Shown: positions 1 to 5,365, numbered from the stretch's first letter. The stretch is 5,365 bases of DNA from an uncultured Ruminococcus sp. (GCA_902773155.1 CACYDK010000037.1:1-5365), one strand, 5' to 3'. Made by a program: numbers and translations. Notes: generated by a model from the sequence alone, not told the origin.

Positions 1-223
1 CATTTTCAAAGCCTGTCTGTAAGGTATTGTGGTCGATATAGGCAACGCTTTTTTCAGTTTTTACACGGGGAACGCCTATGGCTTCAAATTCCAGATATGC
101 CATTGTACCTGTTGCGTCCTGTGTGAGAGTTTGGTCGATTCTGAGGCCTATGTCGGCTCCAACCTTCATCTCACCGTCTACGATATGGTTTTTAATAATT
201 TTCTGTGCAATTGTTAAACCCAT
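1..223 (-). CDS. acn: Aconitate hydratase, N-terminal fragment
   Basis: This is the first 74 codons of a gene that leaves the window on the left. The product should be the [4Fe-4S] enzyme that interconverts citrate and isocitrate through cis-aconitate in the cytoplasm, feeding 2-oxoglutarate and glutamate synthesis. The translated start MGLTIAQKIIKNHIVDGE, followed by IDQTLTQDATGTMAYLEFEA and then VAYIDHNTLQTGFEN, matches the N-terminus of the bacterial aconitases of roughly 640 residues found in Clostridia. These are more compact than E. coli AcnA or AcnB. The ATG at 223-221 is set by an AAGGAGG ribosome site six bases upstream. The cysteines that bind the cluster lie outside the window, so activity cannot be judged. 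The related 3-isopropylmalate dehydratase large subunit is the main alternative, but the IDQTLTQD and AYIDHNT segments favour aconitase. The gene is divergent from typA. Confidence 0.88.
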   Translation of the reverse strand, partial: MGLTIAQKIIKNHIVDGEMKVGADIGLRIDQTLTQDATGTMAYLEFEAIGVPRVKTEKSVAYIDHNTLQTGFEN

Positions 224-229
224 ACTTAT

Positions 230-236
230 CCTCCTT
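230..236 (-). promoter_or_regulatory. Ribosome binding site of the aconitase gene
   Basis: On the minus strand this reads AAGGAGG, a full match to the anti-Shine-Dalgarno consensus, with six bases between it and the ATG at 223-221. It fixes the start of the aconitase gene. Confidence 0.85.
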
Positions 237-269
237 ATAATACATTATAATGTTTCATATACACCGCTA

Positions 270-298
270 ATTCTACCACAAAACGATTTGAAAGTAAA
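270..298 (-). promoter_or_regulatory. Candidate sigma-A promoter of the aconitase gene
   Basis: On the minus strand a TTTACT -35 box (298-293) is followed by a 17-base spacer and a TAGAAT -10 box (275-270). The -10 box is preceded by TGG, giving an extended -10. Transcription would begin near 263, leaving a leader of about 40 bases that contains the AAGGAGG site. A perfect TATAAT also occurs at 249-244 on this strand, but it has no recognisable -35 at proper distance. Inferred from motif match and position only. Confidence 0.55.
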
Positions 299-358
299 GT
301 CTTGAGCGTTAATAAAATAACTATGAGCGGAAAGTGTGATTAAAAGTGGATATAATTG

Positions 359-387
359 TTGAATTTTCCCGACTGTAGTGATATAAT
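359..387 (+). promoter_or_regulatory. Sigma-A promoter of the typA-exonuclease operon
   Basis: TTGAAT (359-364) lies 17 bases before a perfect TATAAT (382-387). The TATAAT is preceded by TGA, so the -10 is also extended. The predicted transcription start, near 394, gives a leader of about 37 bases before the typA ATG at 431. A second TATAAT sits at 390-395, eight bases further on, and might act as an alternative -10. This is the best promoter-like sequence in the window. Confidence 0.7.
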
Positions 388-430
388 CATATAATGTGTA
401 ATTATGGATAATCAAAAAGGAATGATAACT

Positions 431-2251
431 ATGAGCAAAAGGGAAGACCTCAGAAACGTTGCGATTATAGCCCATGTTGACCACGGAAAAACTACCCTGG
501 TCGATCAGTTGCTTAAGCAGAGCGGTATTTTCCGTGAGAACGAGGAGGTTAACGAGCGCGTTATGGACTCGAACGACCTCGAGCGCGAGCGCGGGATCAC
601 TATTCTCTCGAAAAATACGGCGGTAATGTATAACGGCGTAAAGATCAACATCGTCGACACCCCCGGACACGCCGACTTCGGAGGCGAGGTAGAGCGCATT
701 CTTATGATGGTAGACGGCGTCGTGCTTCTCGTAGACGCCTTTGAGGGCTGTATGCCCCAGACCCGCTTTGTGTTGAAGAAGGCTTTGGGTCTCGGGAAAA
801 AGCCCCTTGTTGTACTTAACAAAATCGACCGTCCCGGCGCGCGTCCCGAGGAGGTAGTTGACGAGGTGCTCGACCTCTTTATCGAGCTCGGAGCCGACGA
901 CGACCAGCTCGAGTTCCCGGTGGTGTACGCCTCTGCCAGAGACGGCTACGCCTCGACGGATCCATACGAGCCCGGCGAGGATATGACGCCGCTGTTCGAC
1001 GCTATTATCAACGAGATACCGGCTCCCGAGGGAGACCCCGACGGCGGGCTCCAGCTGCTTCTCTCCAATATCGACTACGACCAGTTTATCGGACGGATCG
1101 GCGTAGGCCGCGTTGAGCGCGGAACCGTAAAGAACGGCCAGGCCGCCGTGCTTTGTCACAGCGACGGGACTCACACAAACGTGAGAGTCCAGAAGCTATA
1201 CCAGTTCGAGGGCTTAAAGCGCGTTGAGAGCGAGACCGCGGCGTGCGGAGACATAGTGTGCGTAAGCGGAATCGGCGATATAAACATCGGAGAGACTATC
1301 TGCGATACGGAGAATATCGACCCGCTTCCGTTTGTTAAGATCGACGAGCCCACGGTTACGATGAACTTTATTGTAAACAATTCTCCCTTTGCCGGCCAGG
1401 ACGGCAAATACGTGACCTCGCGAAATATTCGCGACCGTCTCTTTAAGGAGATCGAAACCAATATCGCCCTCAGGGTCGAGGAAACCGACTCGGCCGATAC
1501 CTTCAAGGTTTCAGGACGCGGCGAGCTTCACCTCTCTATCCTCATCGAGACTATGCGCCGCGAAAACTACGAGTTCCAGGTTTCGCGTCCTCAGGTCATC
1601 ACAAAGACTATCGACGGCGTGCTTTGCGAGCCGATTGAATACCTTATGGTCGAGGTGCCGGATAACTATGTCGGCGCCGTAATGGAGAAGCTCGGCTCCA
1701 GAAAGGCCGAACTCATCAATATGGGAACGCGCGAGAGCGGAACGACTCATATCGAGTTCCGTATCCCATCGAGAGGTCTTATGGGCTACCGTCCGGAGTT
1801 CCTCACGGATACAAACGGAAACGGTATCATGAACCATGTTTTCGACTCGTACGAGCCGTTTAAGGGCGAGATCGTTACACGTCATCAGGGCTCGCTCATA
1901 GCCTTTGAGACGGGCGACAGCGTAGCCTACGGACTTTTCCAGGTTCAGGAGCGCGGCCGTCTCTTCATCGGCCCCGGAGTTCCCGTTTACGAGGGAATGA
2001 TCGTCGGCGTTTCGCCCAAGTCCGAGGATATCACCGTAAACGTATGCAAGAAAAAGCACATCACCAACACCCGCGCCTCAGGCTCGGACGACGCACTTAA
2101 GCTCACTCCGCCCACGATCCTTTCTCTCGAGCAGTGCCTCGAGTTCATCGCGGACGACGAGCTTGTTGAGGTAACTCCTCACAATATCAGAATGAGAAAG
2201 CAGATTCTTTCAAAAGAGCAGAGAATGAAGAGTCAGTTTAGGAAGAAGTAA
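431..2251 (+). CDS. typA: Translational GTPase TypA (BipA)
   Basis: TypA/BipA is an EF-G-like GTPase that binds the 70S ribosome and supports 50S assembly and growth under stress or cold. The 606-residue product has the usual family length and every expected element. The G domain has G1 AHVDHGKT (14-21), G2 with T57 in RERGITI, G3 DTPGH (76-80), G4 NKID (130-133) and G5 SAR (168-170). A beta-barrel domain II follows from about 205. EF-G-like domains include FKVSGRGELHLSIL (358-371), and the BipA-specific C-terminus carries KKHITNTRASGSDDALKLTPP around 541-561. I chose the ATG at 431 (MSKREDLRNVAII) because AAAGGA lies nine bases upstream and the family begins there. An in-frame ATG at 404 lacks a ribosome site and falls only about ten bases after the predicted transcription start. 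There is no frameshift or missing motif. It is the first gene of a two-gene operon. Confidence 0.97.
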   Translation: MSKREDLRNVAIIAHVDHGKTTLVDQLLKQSGIFRENEEVNERVMDSNDLERERGITILSKNTAVMYNGVKINIVDTPGHADFGGEVERILMMVDGVVLLVDAFEGCMPQTRFVLKKALGLGKKPLVVLNKIDRPGARPEEVVDEVLDLFIELGADDDQLEFPVVYASARDGYASTDPYEPGEDMTPLFDAIINEIPAPEGDPDGGLQLLLSNIDYDQFIGRIGVGRVERGTVKNGQAAVLCHSDGTHTNVRVQKLYQFEGLKRVESETAACGDIVCVSGIGDINIGETICDTENIDPLPFVKIDEPTVTMNFIVNNSPFAGQDGKYVTSRNIRDRLFKEIETNIALRVEETDSADTFKVSGRGELHLSILIETMRRENYEFQVSRPQVITKTIDGVLCEPIEYLMVEVPDNYVGAVMEKLGSRKAELINMGTRESGTTHIEFRIPSRGLMGYRPEFLTDTNGNGIMNHVFDSYEPFKGEIVTRHQGSLIAFETGDSVAYGLFQVQERGRLFIGPGVPVYEGMIVGVSPKSEDITVNVCKKKHITNTRASGSDDALKLTPPTILSLEQCLEFIADDELVEVTPHNIRMRKQILSKEQRMKSQFRKK

Positions 2252-2254
2252 GTA

Positions 2255-3118
2255 ATGGATTTAGTCATACTTGATTTGGAGTGGAACGGCTCCTACAGCA
2301 AGAAGGTACACCATTTTGTGAACGAGATAATCGAGTTCGGAGCTGTCAGGATCAACGATAAGCTCAATGTGGTGGATACCTTCTCGGTGCTGATAAAGCC
2401 CACTATCGGAAAGAAGCTCAGTTCCCATATCGCCGACCTTACCCATATCTCGAACGACGAGCTCAAAAGCTACGGCGACGATTTTATGGCGGTGTGCGAG
2501 AAGTTCAAGCGCTTTTCTCAGGACAGCGTGATCCTCACATGGGGAACGTCGGATATCCTGACGCTTATGGATAATTTCAGCTACTATACGGGCGACAGCA
2601 GGATCCCGTTCCTGCAAAAATACTGCAATCTCCAGGAGTACTGCGAGTACTCTCTCGATATGCACGATCCGTCGGCTCAGCTCGGGCTATCAACCTGCGC
2701 CGAGGCTCTGGGAATAGACAGCAGCGGAAAGGAGCTTCACCGCGCCTACGCCGACGCCATGCTTAGCCTAAGCTGTCTTACAAGGGTGTACGAGCCGGAG
2801 AGGTTCAGCGGGTACGTTGTTGACGCGGACTCCGACTTTTACGGCAGAATAACCTTTAAGAACAAGGTTTTGACCGACTTGAAGAACCCGAAAATAGATA
2901 ACTCAAAGCTCTATATGGTCTGCGACGAGTGCGGAATCAGAGCCGAACAGCTCACGCACTTTAAAATGAAAAACCGCAGCTTCAACGCCCGGTTCCGCTG
3001 TCCGAAATGCCGCAAGATCTTTATCGGCAAGCTCACGATCCGCCTTAAATACGACGGGATAGAGGTAAGGAAGAAGCTGATAGAGGAAAAACCAAAGGAC
3101 TTTTTGAGTGATAATTAA
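2255..3118 (+). CDS. DEDDh 3'-5' exonuclease (KapD/DnaQ-like) with zinc ribbon
   Basis: This predicted cytoplasmic metal-dependent 3'-5' exonuclease has 287 residues. The RNase T/DnaQ fold spans about residues 1-180. Visible catalytic positions are D7 and E9 in ILDLEWN (Exo I), D100 in LTWGTSD (Exo II), and H162 with D167 in LHRAYADA (Exo III). The histidine places it in the DEDDh class, and the WGTSD motif resembles the KapD/ERI1-like branch. A C-terminal region holds CDEC (223-226) and CPKC (249-252), a four-cysteine zinc ribbon likely to bind nucleic acid or a partner. The ATG lies 3 bases after the typA stop. An AGGA at 2240-2243, inside the end of typA, is the only ribosome-site candidate, at an 11-base spacing, so translation is probably coupled. 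KapD proteins were linked to the KinA sporulation pathway, but that role cannot be assumed here. The substrate (RNA or DNA) is unknown; RNA is plausible given the typA partner. Confidence 0.85.
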   Translation: MDLVILDLEWNGSYSKKVHHFVNEIIEFGAVRINDKLNVVDTFSVLIKPTIGKKLSSHIADLTHISNDELKSYGDDFMAVCEKFKRFSQDSVILTWGTSDILTLMDNFSYYTGDSRIPFLQKYCNLQEYCEYSLDMHDPSAQLGLSTCAEALGIDSSGKELHRAYADAMLSLSCLTRVYEPERFSGYVVDADSDFYGRITFKNKVLTDLKNPKIDNSKLYMVCDECGIRAEQLTHFKMKNRSFNARFRCPKCRKIFIGKLTIRLKYDGIEVRKKLIEEKPKDFLSDN

Positions 3119-3125
3119 TAATTGT

Positions 3126-3180
3126 GGTCGAGCAGATATGTTCATCTGAAAGTGAACTTCTCTGCTCGACCCTGTTTTTT
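3126..3180 (+). terminator. Rho-independent terminator of the typA operon (hairpin repeat copy 1)
   Basis: A perfect 11-bp outer stem, GGTCGAGCAGA (3126-3136) with TCTGCTCGACC (3161-3171), encloses a 3x3 internal loop, a 5-bp inner stem, GTTCA (3140-3144) with TGAAC (3153-3157), and an 8-base loop. CTG and a run of seven T follow (3175-3181). It begins 8 bases after the exonuclease stop codon. On the minus strand no T run follows, so it should act only on plus-strand transcripts. The fold and most of the sequence recur at 3203-3246 and 5324-5365, so this terminator also belongs to a repeat family. Confidence 0.8.
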
Positions 3181-3244
3181 TAGTGGAGAGTGGAGAGTGA
3201 ATGACGAGCAGACAGGTTCATATAACAATAAACTTCTCTGCCCG
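3181..3244. repeat. Dispersed 64-base intergenic repeat, copy A (contains hairpin copy 2)
   Basis: This block matches 5302-5365 at 61 of 64 positions. It starts with TAG and two GTGGAGA units, then a hairpin: CGAGCAGA (3205-3212) with TCTGCCCG (3237-3244), and GTTCA (3216-3220) with TAAAC (3229-3233). The spacing of stems and loops is the same as in the terminator at 3126-3171. On the plus strand the stems have two A-C mismatches (3207/3242 and 3219/3230). In minus-strand RNA both become G-U pairs. No T run follows on either side, so it is not itself an obvious terminator. Confidence 0.85.
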
Positions 3245-3256
3245 ACAGAATTAATA

Positions 3257-3271
3257 TGTCGCTTAGCGACA
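3257..3271. repeat. Small perfect hairpin in the convergent spacer
   Basis: TGTCGC (3257-3262) and GCGACA (3266-3271) form a 6-bp stem around a TTA loop. No T run follows immediately on either strand. It has no assigned role and may be part of the surrounding repeat element. Confidence 0.4.
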
Positions 3272-3274
3272 GCG

Positions 3275-3332
3275 AACAAAAATATGGTCGGGAAACAAAG
3301 CTCTCGCACATAGCGAGCCGGCTTCCCGACCA
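3275..3332 (-). terminator. Rho-independent terminator of the leucine-rich repeat gene
   Basis: On the minus strand a 10-bp stem, TGGTCGGGAA (3332-3323) with TTCCCGACCA (3294-3285), is followed by TATTTTTGTT (3284-3275). The loop contains a further 5-bp stem, CTCGC with GCGAG (3303-3307 and 3313-3317). It lies about 38 bases after the stop codon of the gene at 3371-5209. The plus-strand side is followed by CAATTTT, a weaker tail, so weak bidirectional action is possible. Confidence 0.7.
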
Positions 3333-3338
3333 CAATTT

Positions 3339-3366
3339 TCAATTCTCAATTATCAATTCTCAATTC
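3339..3366. repeat. Two tandem 14-base AT-rich units
   Basis: TCAATTCTCAATTA (3339-3352) is followed directly by TCAATTCTCAATTC (3353-3366), matching at 13 of 14 bases. It sits between the leucine-rich repeat gene's stop codon and its terminator. The type recalls the simple tandem units (GTGGAGA or GTTGAGA) that open the 64-base repeats. Confidence 0.7.
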
Positions 3367-3370
3367 ACTA

Positions 3371-5209
3371 TCAAACCGCTTTAAACTTAAACTTATTCTT
3401 CTTCGCGTATTTCTCGGCGGTGGAGCCCTTGTGGCCGTAGATCACGACGCCCGCTATCTTCTCGGAGGGGAACTCGTCGCCGCGCTCGTCGTAGCTGTAG
3501 CCGAACGCCTCAATGCCGATCTTTTTAAGGCTCTTCGGCAGTCTGATCTTCTTTAGCTTGCTGCAGGTGTAGAACGCGCTTCCGCCTACTTCGGTCAGTC
3601 CGCTGTTGAATTTTACCGTCTTGAGCTCCGTGCAGACGTCGAACGCCAGTCCGTCGATCGACCTCAAGCCCTTGCCGCATTTCACGGTCTTAAGCTTATG
3701 ACAGTGCGCGAACGCGCTTTCGCCTATTGTCGTGAGAGAATCGGGGAAGGAGAGGCTCTTGATCCTTCTGCAGTAGAAGAACGCCATTCTGCCGATCGAC
3801 TTCACGCTCCTTCCGAGCTTGAGGCTCTTTATCCCGGTGCAATCATCAAACGCGGAAGTCCCGATCTTTGTAACGCTGTCGGGAATAGTTACAGAGGGGA
3901 TATTCTTACAGCCGGAAAAAGCACCTTCTCCGATGGTTTTCAGACCCTTTGAGAACTTTACGCTTTGAATTTTTTGGCAGTTGCTGAACGCGTACGCGCC
4001 GATCTTCTCCACGCTCTTGGGGATATTTATGCTCTCGAGCTCCGTGTTTTCAAAGGCGCTCGCCTCAATGCTCTTTACGGTCGAGGGGATTTTGAAGGCC
4101 GTCGCCTTGGGGCACATAATGAGCGAGGTTTTGTTCTTGCTGAAAAGAACTCCGTCCACACTGCTGAAATACTTGTTCTTTGAGCTCACTGTGAATTTCT
4201 CGAACTTCGGGCACTCGTAGCACGGCGATCCGTAGAGCTTCTTTGCCCCGGAGCCGAGCTTTATCTTTTTGAGGTTCTCACACTTGTAGAACGCGTTCTC
4301 GCCGATGGATTTAAGGCTGTCGGAGGTGATGACCGTCTCGAACAGGCAGTTGTTGAAGGAATGCGAGGGCAGGAATGTGACGCCCTCGGGCATTTTGAAC
4401 TCGGTGTCCTTCTTGCCGGATGGATATACCAGGAGCTTCTTCAAATCCTTGGTGTAGAGAACGCCGTCCTCGGAGCGGTATTCGGTGTTTTTGGGGTCAA
4501 CGGTGATTTCCTCCAGAGAGTCGGTGCCGTCGAAGTTGTAGTCGTCGACTCCCCATTTGACGCTCTTGGAGATGAAAATGCTCTTGAGGCCTGTGCAGCA
4601 GTAGAGCAGGCCGTAATCGATGGAATTGAGCTTTTCGGGCATACGGAAGCTCTCGAGACTTGTGCAGTCGCGGAACGCTTCACTGCCAATATTGGTAACG
4701 CCGTCGGGAATGTCTATGCTCTTGAGGGACGTACATCCGTAAAAAGCGCACTGTCCGATATAATCCACGCTCTCGGGAATAGCAACGTCAGTGAGCTTGT
4801 CGCAGGAGCAGAAGGCGCCGTCCGGGATCGTTTCAAGCTTGTCGGGAAGGTCAATGCTCTCGAGAGAAGCGCAGGCGCTGAACGCGTACATACCCATTTC
4901 GGCAACGCTGTCGGCGATATGAACATCCTTGAGCGCTTCGAATTCTTCGAAGAAGCTGTTGCCGATCGCAGTAACGCCGTCCTCGATTATGAGGGTCTTG
5001 ACAGACTTATTTATGCCTGACCAGTCAAACAGCGAGTATTCCGCTGTCTTGCCCTCGCCTGAGATCGTGAGCGTTGCAGTATCGATGTCATAATGCCACT
5101 CACAGTCGCCTGTCACGCCGCTTGTAGTTAAGGCCGAGGCCGTCACAGGCATAGCCGCCGAGATAACGAGGCAGAGTATAATCCCAATCGTTTTCTTGAA
5201 CAAATTCAT
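3371..5209 (-). CDS. Secreted BspA-type leucine-rich repeat protein
   Basis: The 612-residue product has a clear signal peptide: basic start MNLFKK, hydrophobic core IGIILCLVISAAM, and probable cleavage after A26 in TASA-LT. Residues about 35-52 (CEWHYDIDTATLTISGEG) match the short beta domain that opens many BspA-like proteins. About 19 repeats of the LRR_5 type follow, with consensus SIxIPxSVxxIGxxAFxxCxxL at about 23 residues per turn, from about 70 to 575. Two non-repeat beta islands, around 235-268 (SEDGVLYTKDLKKLL) and 338-370 (SVDGVLFSKNKTSLI), interrupt them. The end (GYVVIYGHKGSTAEKYA-like, 587-602) is a typical C-terminal cap. There is no LPXTG motif, dockerin, S-layer domain or second membrane segment, so it is probably released or loosely bound. 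Family members are linked to adhesion, but the ligand is unknown. The start has AAAGGAG eight bases upstream. It is convergent with the typA operon and appears to be transcribed alone. Confidence 0.9.
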   Translation of the reverse strand: MNLFKKTIGIILCLVISAAMPVTASALTTSGVTGDCEWHYDIDTATLTISGEGKTAEYSLFDWSGINKSVKTLIIEDGVTAIGNSFFEEFEALKDVHIADSVAEMGMYAFSACASLESIDLPDKLETIPDGAFCSCDKLTDVAIPESVDYIGQCAFYGCTSLKSIDIPDGVTNIGSEAFRDCTSLESFRMPEKLNSIDYGLLYCCTGLKSIFISKSVKWGVDDYNFDGTDSLEEITVDPKNTEYRSEDGVLYTKDLKKLLVYPSGKKDTEFKMPEGVTFLPSHSFNNCLFETVITSDSLKSIGENAFYKCENLKKIKLGSGAKKLYGSPCYECPKFEKFTVSSKNKYFSSVDGVLFSKNKTSLIMCPKATAFKIPSTVKSIEASAFENTELESINIPKSVEKIGAYAFSNCQKIQSVKFSKGLKTIGEGAFSGCKNIPSVTIPDSVTKIGTSAFDDCTGIKSLKLGRSVKSIGRMAFFYCRRIKSLSFPDSLTTIGESAFAHCHKLKTVKCGKGLRSIDGLAFDVCTELKTVKFNSGLTEVGGSAFYTCSKLKKIRLPKSLKKIGIEAFGYSYDERGDEFPSEKIAGVVIYGHKGSTAEKYAKKNKFKFKAV

Positions 5210-5217
5210 TGTAAAAA

Positions 5218-5224
5218 CTCCTTT
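5218..5224 (-). promoter_or_regulatory. Ribosome binding site of the leucine-rich repeat gene
   Basis: On the minus strand this reads AAAGGAG, with eight bases before the ATG at 5209-5207. It supports the chosen start, which also yields a complete signal peptide. Confidence 0.85.
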
Positions 5225-5238
5225 GATTTTTTTGACTT

Positions 5239-5253
5239 ACACTAAAGTAGTGT
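5239..5253. promoter_or_regulatory. Inverted repeat upstream of the leucine-rich repeat gene
   Basis: ACACTA (5239-5244) and TAGTGT (5248-5253) form a perfect 6-bp inverted repeat around AAG, 30 bases upstream of the start codon. It could be an operator or a leader hairpin, but chance cannot be excluded. I found no convincing -35/-10 pair in this spacer, although a TTGAAA (5277-5272, minus) lies just upstream. Confidence 0.3.
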
Positions 5254-5275
5254 CGGGAATGCGGGGAAAAGTTTC

Positions 5276-5302
5276 AATTTTTTAAAATTTTTTTAAAAAA
5301 TT
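5276..5302. repeat. AT-only inverted repeat next to repeat copy B
   Basis: AATTTTTTA (5276-5284) and TAAAAAATT (5294-5302) are perfect inverted partners separated by nine A/T bases. The tract could act as an UP-type element for minus-strand transcription of the leucine-rich repeat gene, or as a weak terminator of whatever lies to the right. Low-complexity sequence of this sort often pairs by chance. Confidence 0.35.
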
Positions 5303-5365
5303 AGTTGAGAGTTGAGAGTGAATGACGAGCAGACAGGTTCATATAAAAATAAACTTCTCTGCCCG
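5302..5365. repeat. Dispersed 64-base intergenic repeat, copy B (contains hairpin copy 3, cut by window end)
   Basis: This block matches 3181-3244 at 61 of 64 positions, in the same orientation. The three differences are two G-to-T changes in the opening tandem units (GTTGAGA instead of GTGGAGA) and a C-to-A in the hairpin loop. Both stems are unchanged, including the two positions that are A-C on the plus strand and G-U on the minus strand. The alignment is stopped only by the window edge, so the repeat probably continues to the right. Confidence 0.85.

Larger units (their letters stand above)
3113..3344. repeat. Possible MITE-like element with imperfect terminal inverted repeats
   Basis: The sequence at 3113-3130 (AATTAATAATTGTGGTCG) matches the reverse complement of 3327-3344 at 16 of 18 positions, 11 of them contiguous (AATTGTGGTCG). 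Between them lie the typA-operon terminator, hairpin copy 2, a small perfect hairpin TGTCGC-TTA-GCGACA (3257-3271), and the minus-strand terminator hairpin. No protein is encoded. The exonuclease stop codon (3116-3118) falls inside the left inverted repeat. I see no convincing target-site duplication, so whether this inserted as one unit is inference. The ends may simply be two independent terminators with similar bases. Confidence 0.35.

Noticed and set aside
404..430. An upstream in-frame ATG that would add nine residues to TypA
   Set aside because: It has no ribosome site, lies about ten bases after the predicted transcription start, and the added residues do not belong to the family's N-terminus.
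245..1174. A 309-codon open frame on the minus strand opposite typA
   Set aside because: It is antisense to a fully intact typA, has no recognisable domain, and is explained by the GC-rich codon use of typA. The true minus-strand gene here is the aconitase, starting at 223.
1511..2059. A 182-codon minus-strand open frame inside typA
   Set aside because: It is a shadow of typA with no ribosome site or recognisable motif.
3122..3342. Short open frames of 63 and 66 codons on the two strands of the hairpin-rich spacer
   Set aside because: They run through hairpins and tandem repeats, lack ribosome binding sites, and look like no protein I know.
4361..5020. A 219-codon plus-strand open frame opposite the leucine-rich repeat gene
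   Set aside because: Its periodic composition simply mirrors the repeats of the real gene on the other strand; signal peptide, ribosome site and family match all support the minus-strand gene.
5244..5277. TTGAAA (5277-5272) with TACTTT (5249-5244) as a minus-strand promoter for the leucine-rich repeat gene
   Set aside because: The 22-base spacer is too long for a sigma-A promoter and the -10 match is poor.
3181..5365. The near-identical 64-base blocks as parts of a CRISPR array
   Set aside because: They are about 2.1 kb apart with a gene between them, contain long asymmetric hairpins, and show no regular spacer pattern or cas genes.

Overview
The window looks like chromosomal DNA of a Gram-positive, Clostridia-type gut bacterium, most likely a Ruminococcus-like member of the Oscillospiraceae. 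This is inferred from the aconitase subtype, strong AAGGAGG-type ribosome binding sites, GC-leaning genes separated by very AT-rich spacers, and a secreted BspA-type leucine-rich repeat protein. No database search was possible, so the lineage call is tentative.

Layout, left to right. (1) Bases 1-223, minus strand: the first 74 codons of an aconitate hydratase gene that runs off the left edge. (2) Bases 224-430: a divergent control region with one good promoter in each direction. (3) Bases 431-2251, plus: complete typA/bipA, a ribosome-associated translational GTPase. (4) Bases 2255-3118, plus: a DEDDh 3'-5' exonuclease of the DnaQ/KapD type with a C-terminal four-cysteine zinc ribbon. It starts 3 bases after typA and is almost certainly co-transcribed with it. 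(5) Bases 3119-3370: a non-coding spacer dense in hairpins. It holds the terminator of the typA operon, a second related hairpin repeat, a minus-strand terminator for the next gene, simple-sequence tandem repeats, and an 18-base imperfect inverted repeat at both ends. (6) Bases 3371-5209, minus: a complete secreted protein of about 19 BspA-type leucine-rich repeats, convergent with the typA operon. (7) Bases 5210-5365: its AT-rich upstream region, ending in a 64-base near-perfect copy (61 of 64) of the repeat found in region 5.

The three complete genes and the aconitase are ordinary housekeeping or surface genes. typA and the exonuclease plausibly act together in ribosome or RNA metabolism, but this rests only on their coupling. 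The least explained part is the dispersed hairpin repeat in the two spacers flanking the leucine-rich repeat gene: three copies share one fold, one copy serves as a terminator, and the substitutions in the other two keep the fold only if the RNA is read from the minus strand. I saw no strong evidence for a new defence, mobile or RNA-guided system; the repeat family is the only candidate for something undescribed.
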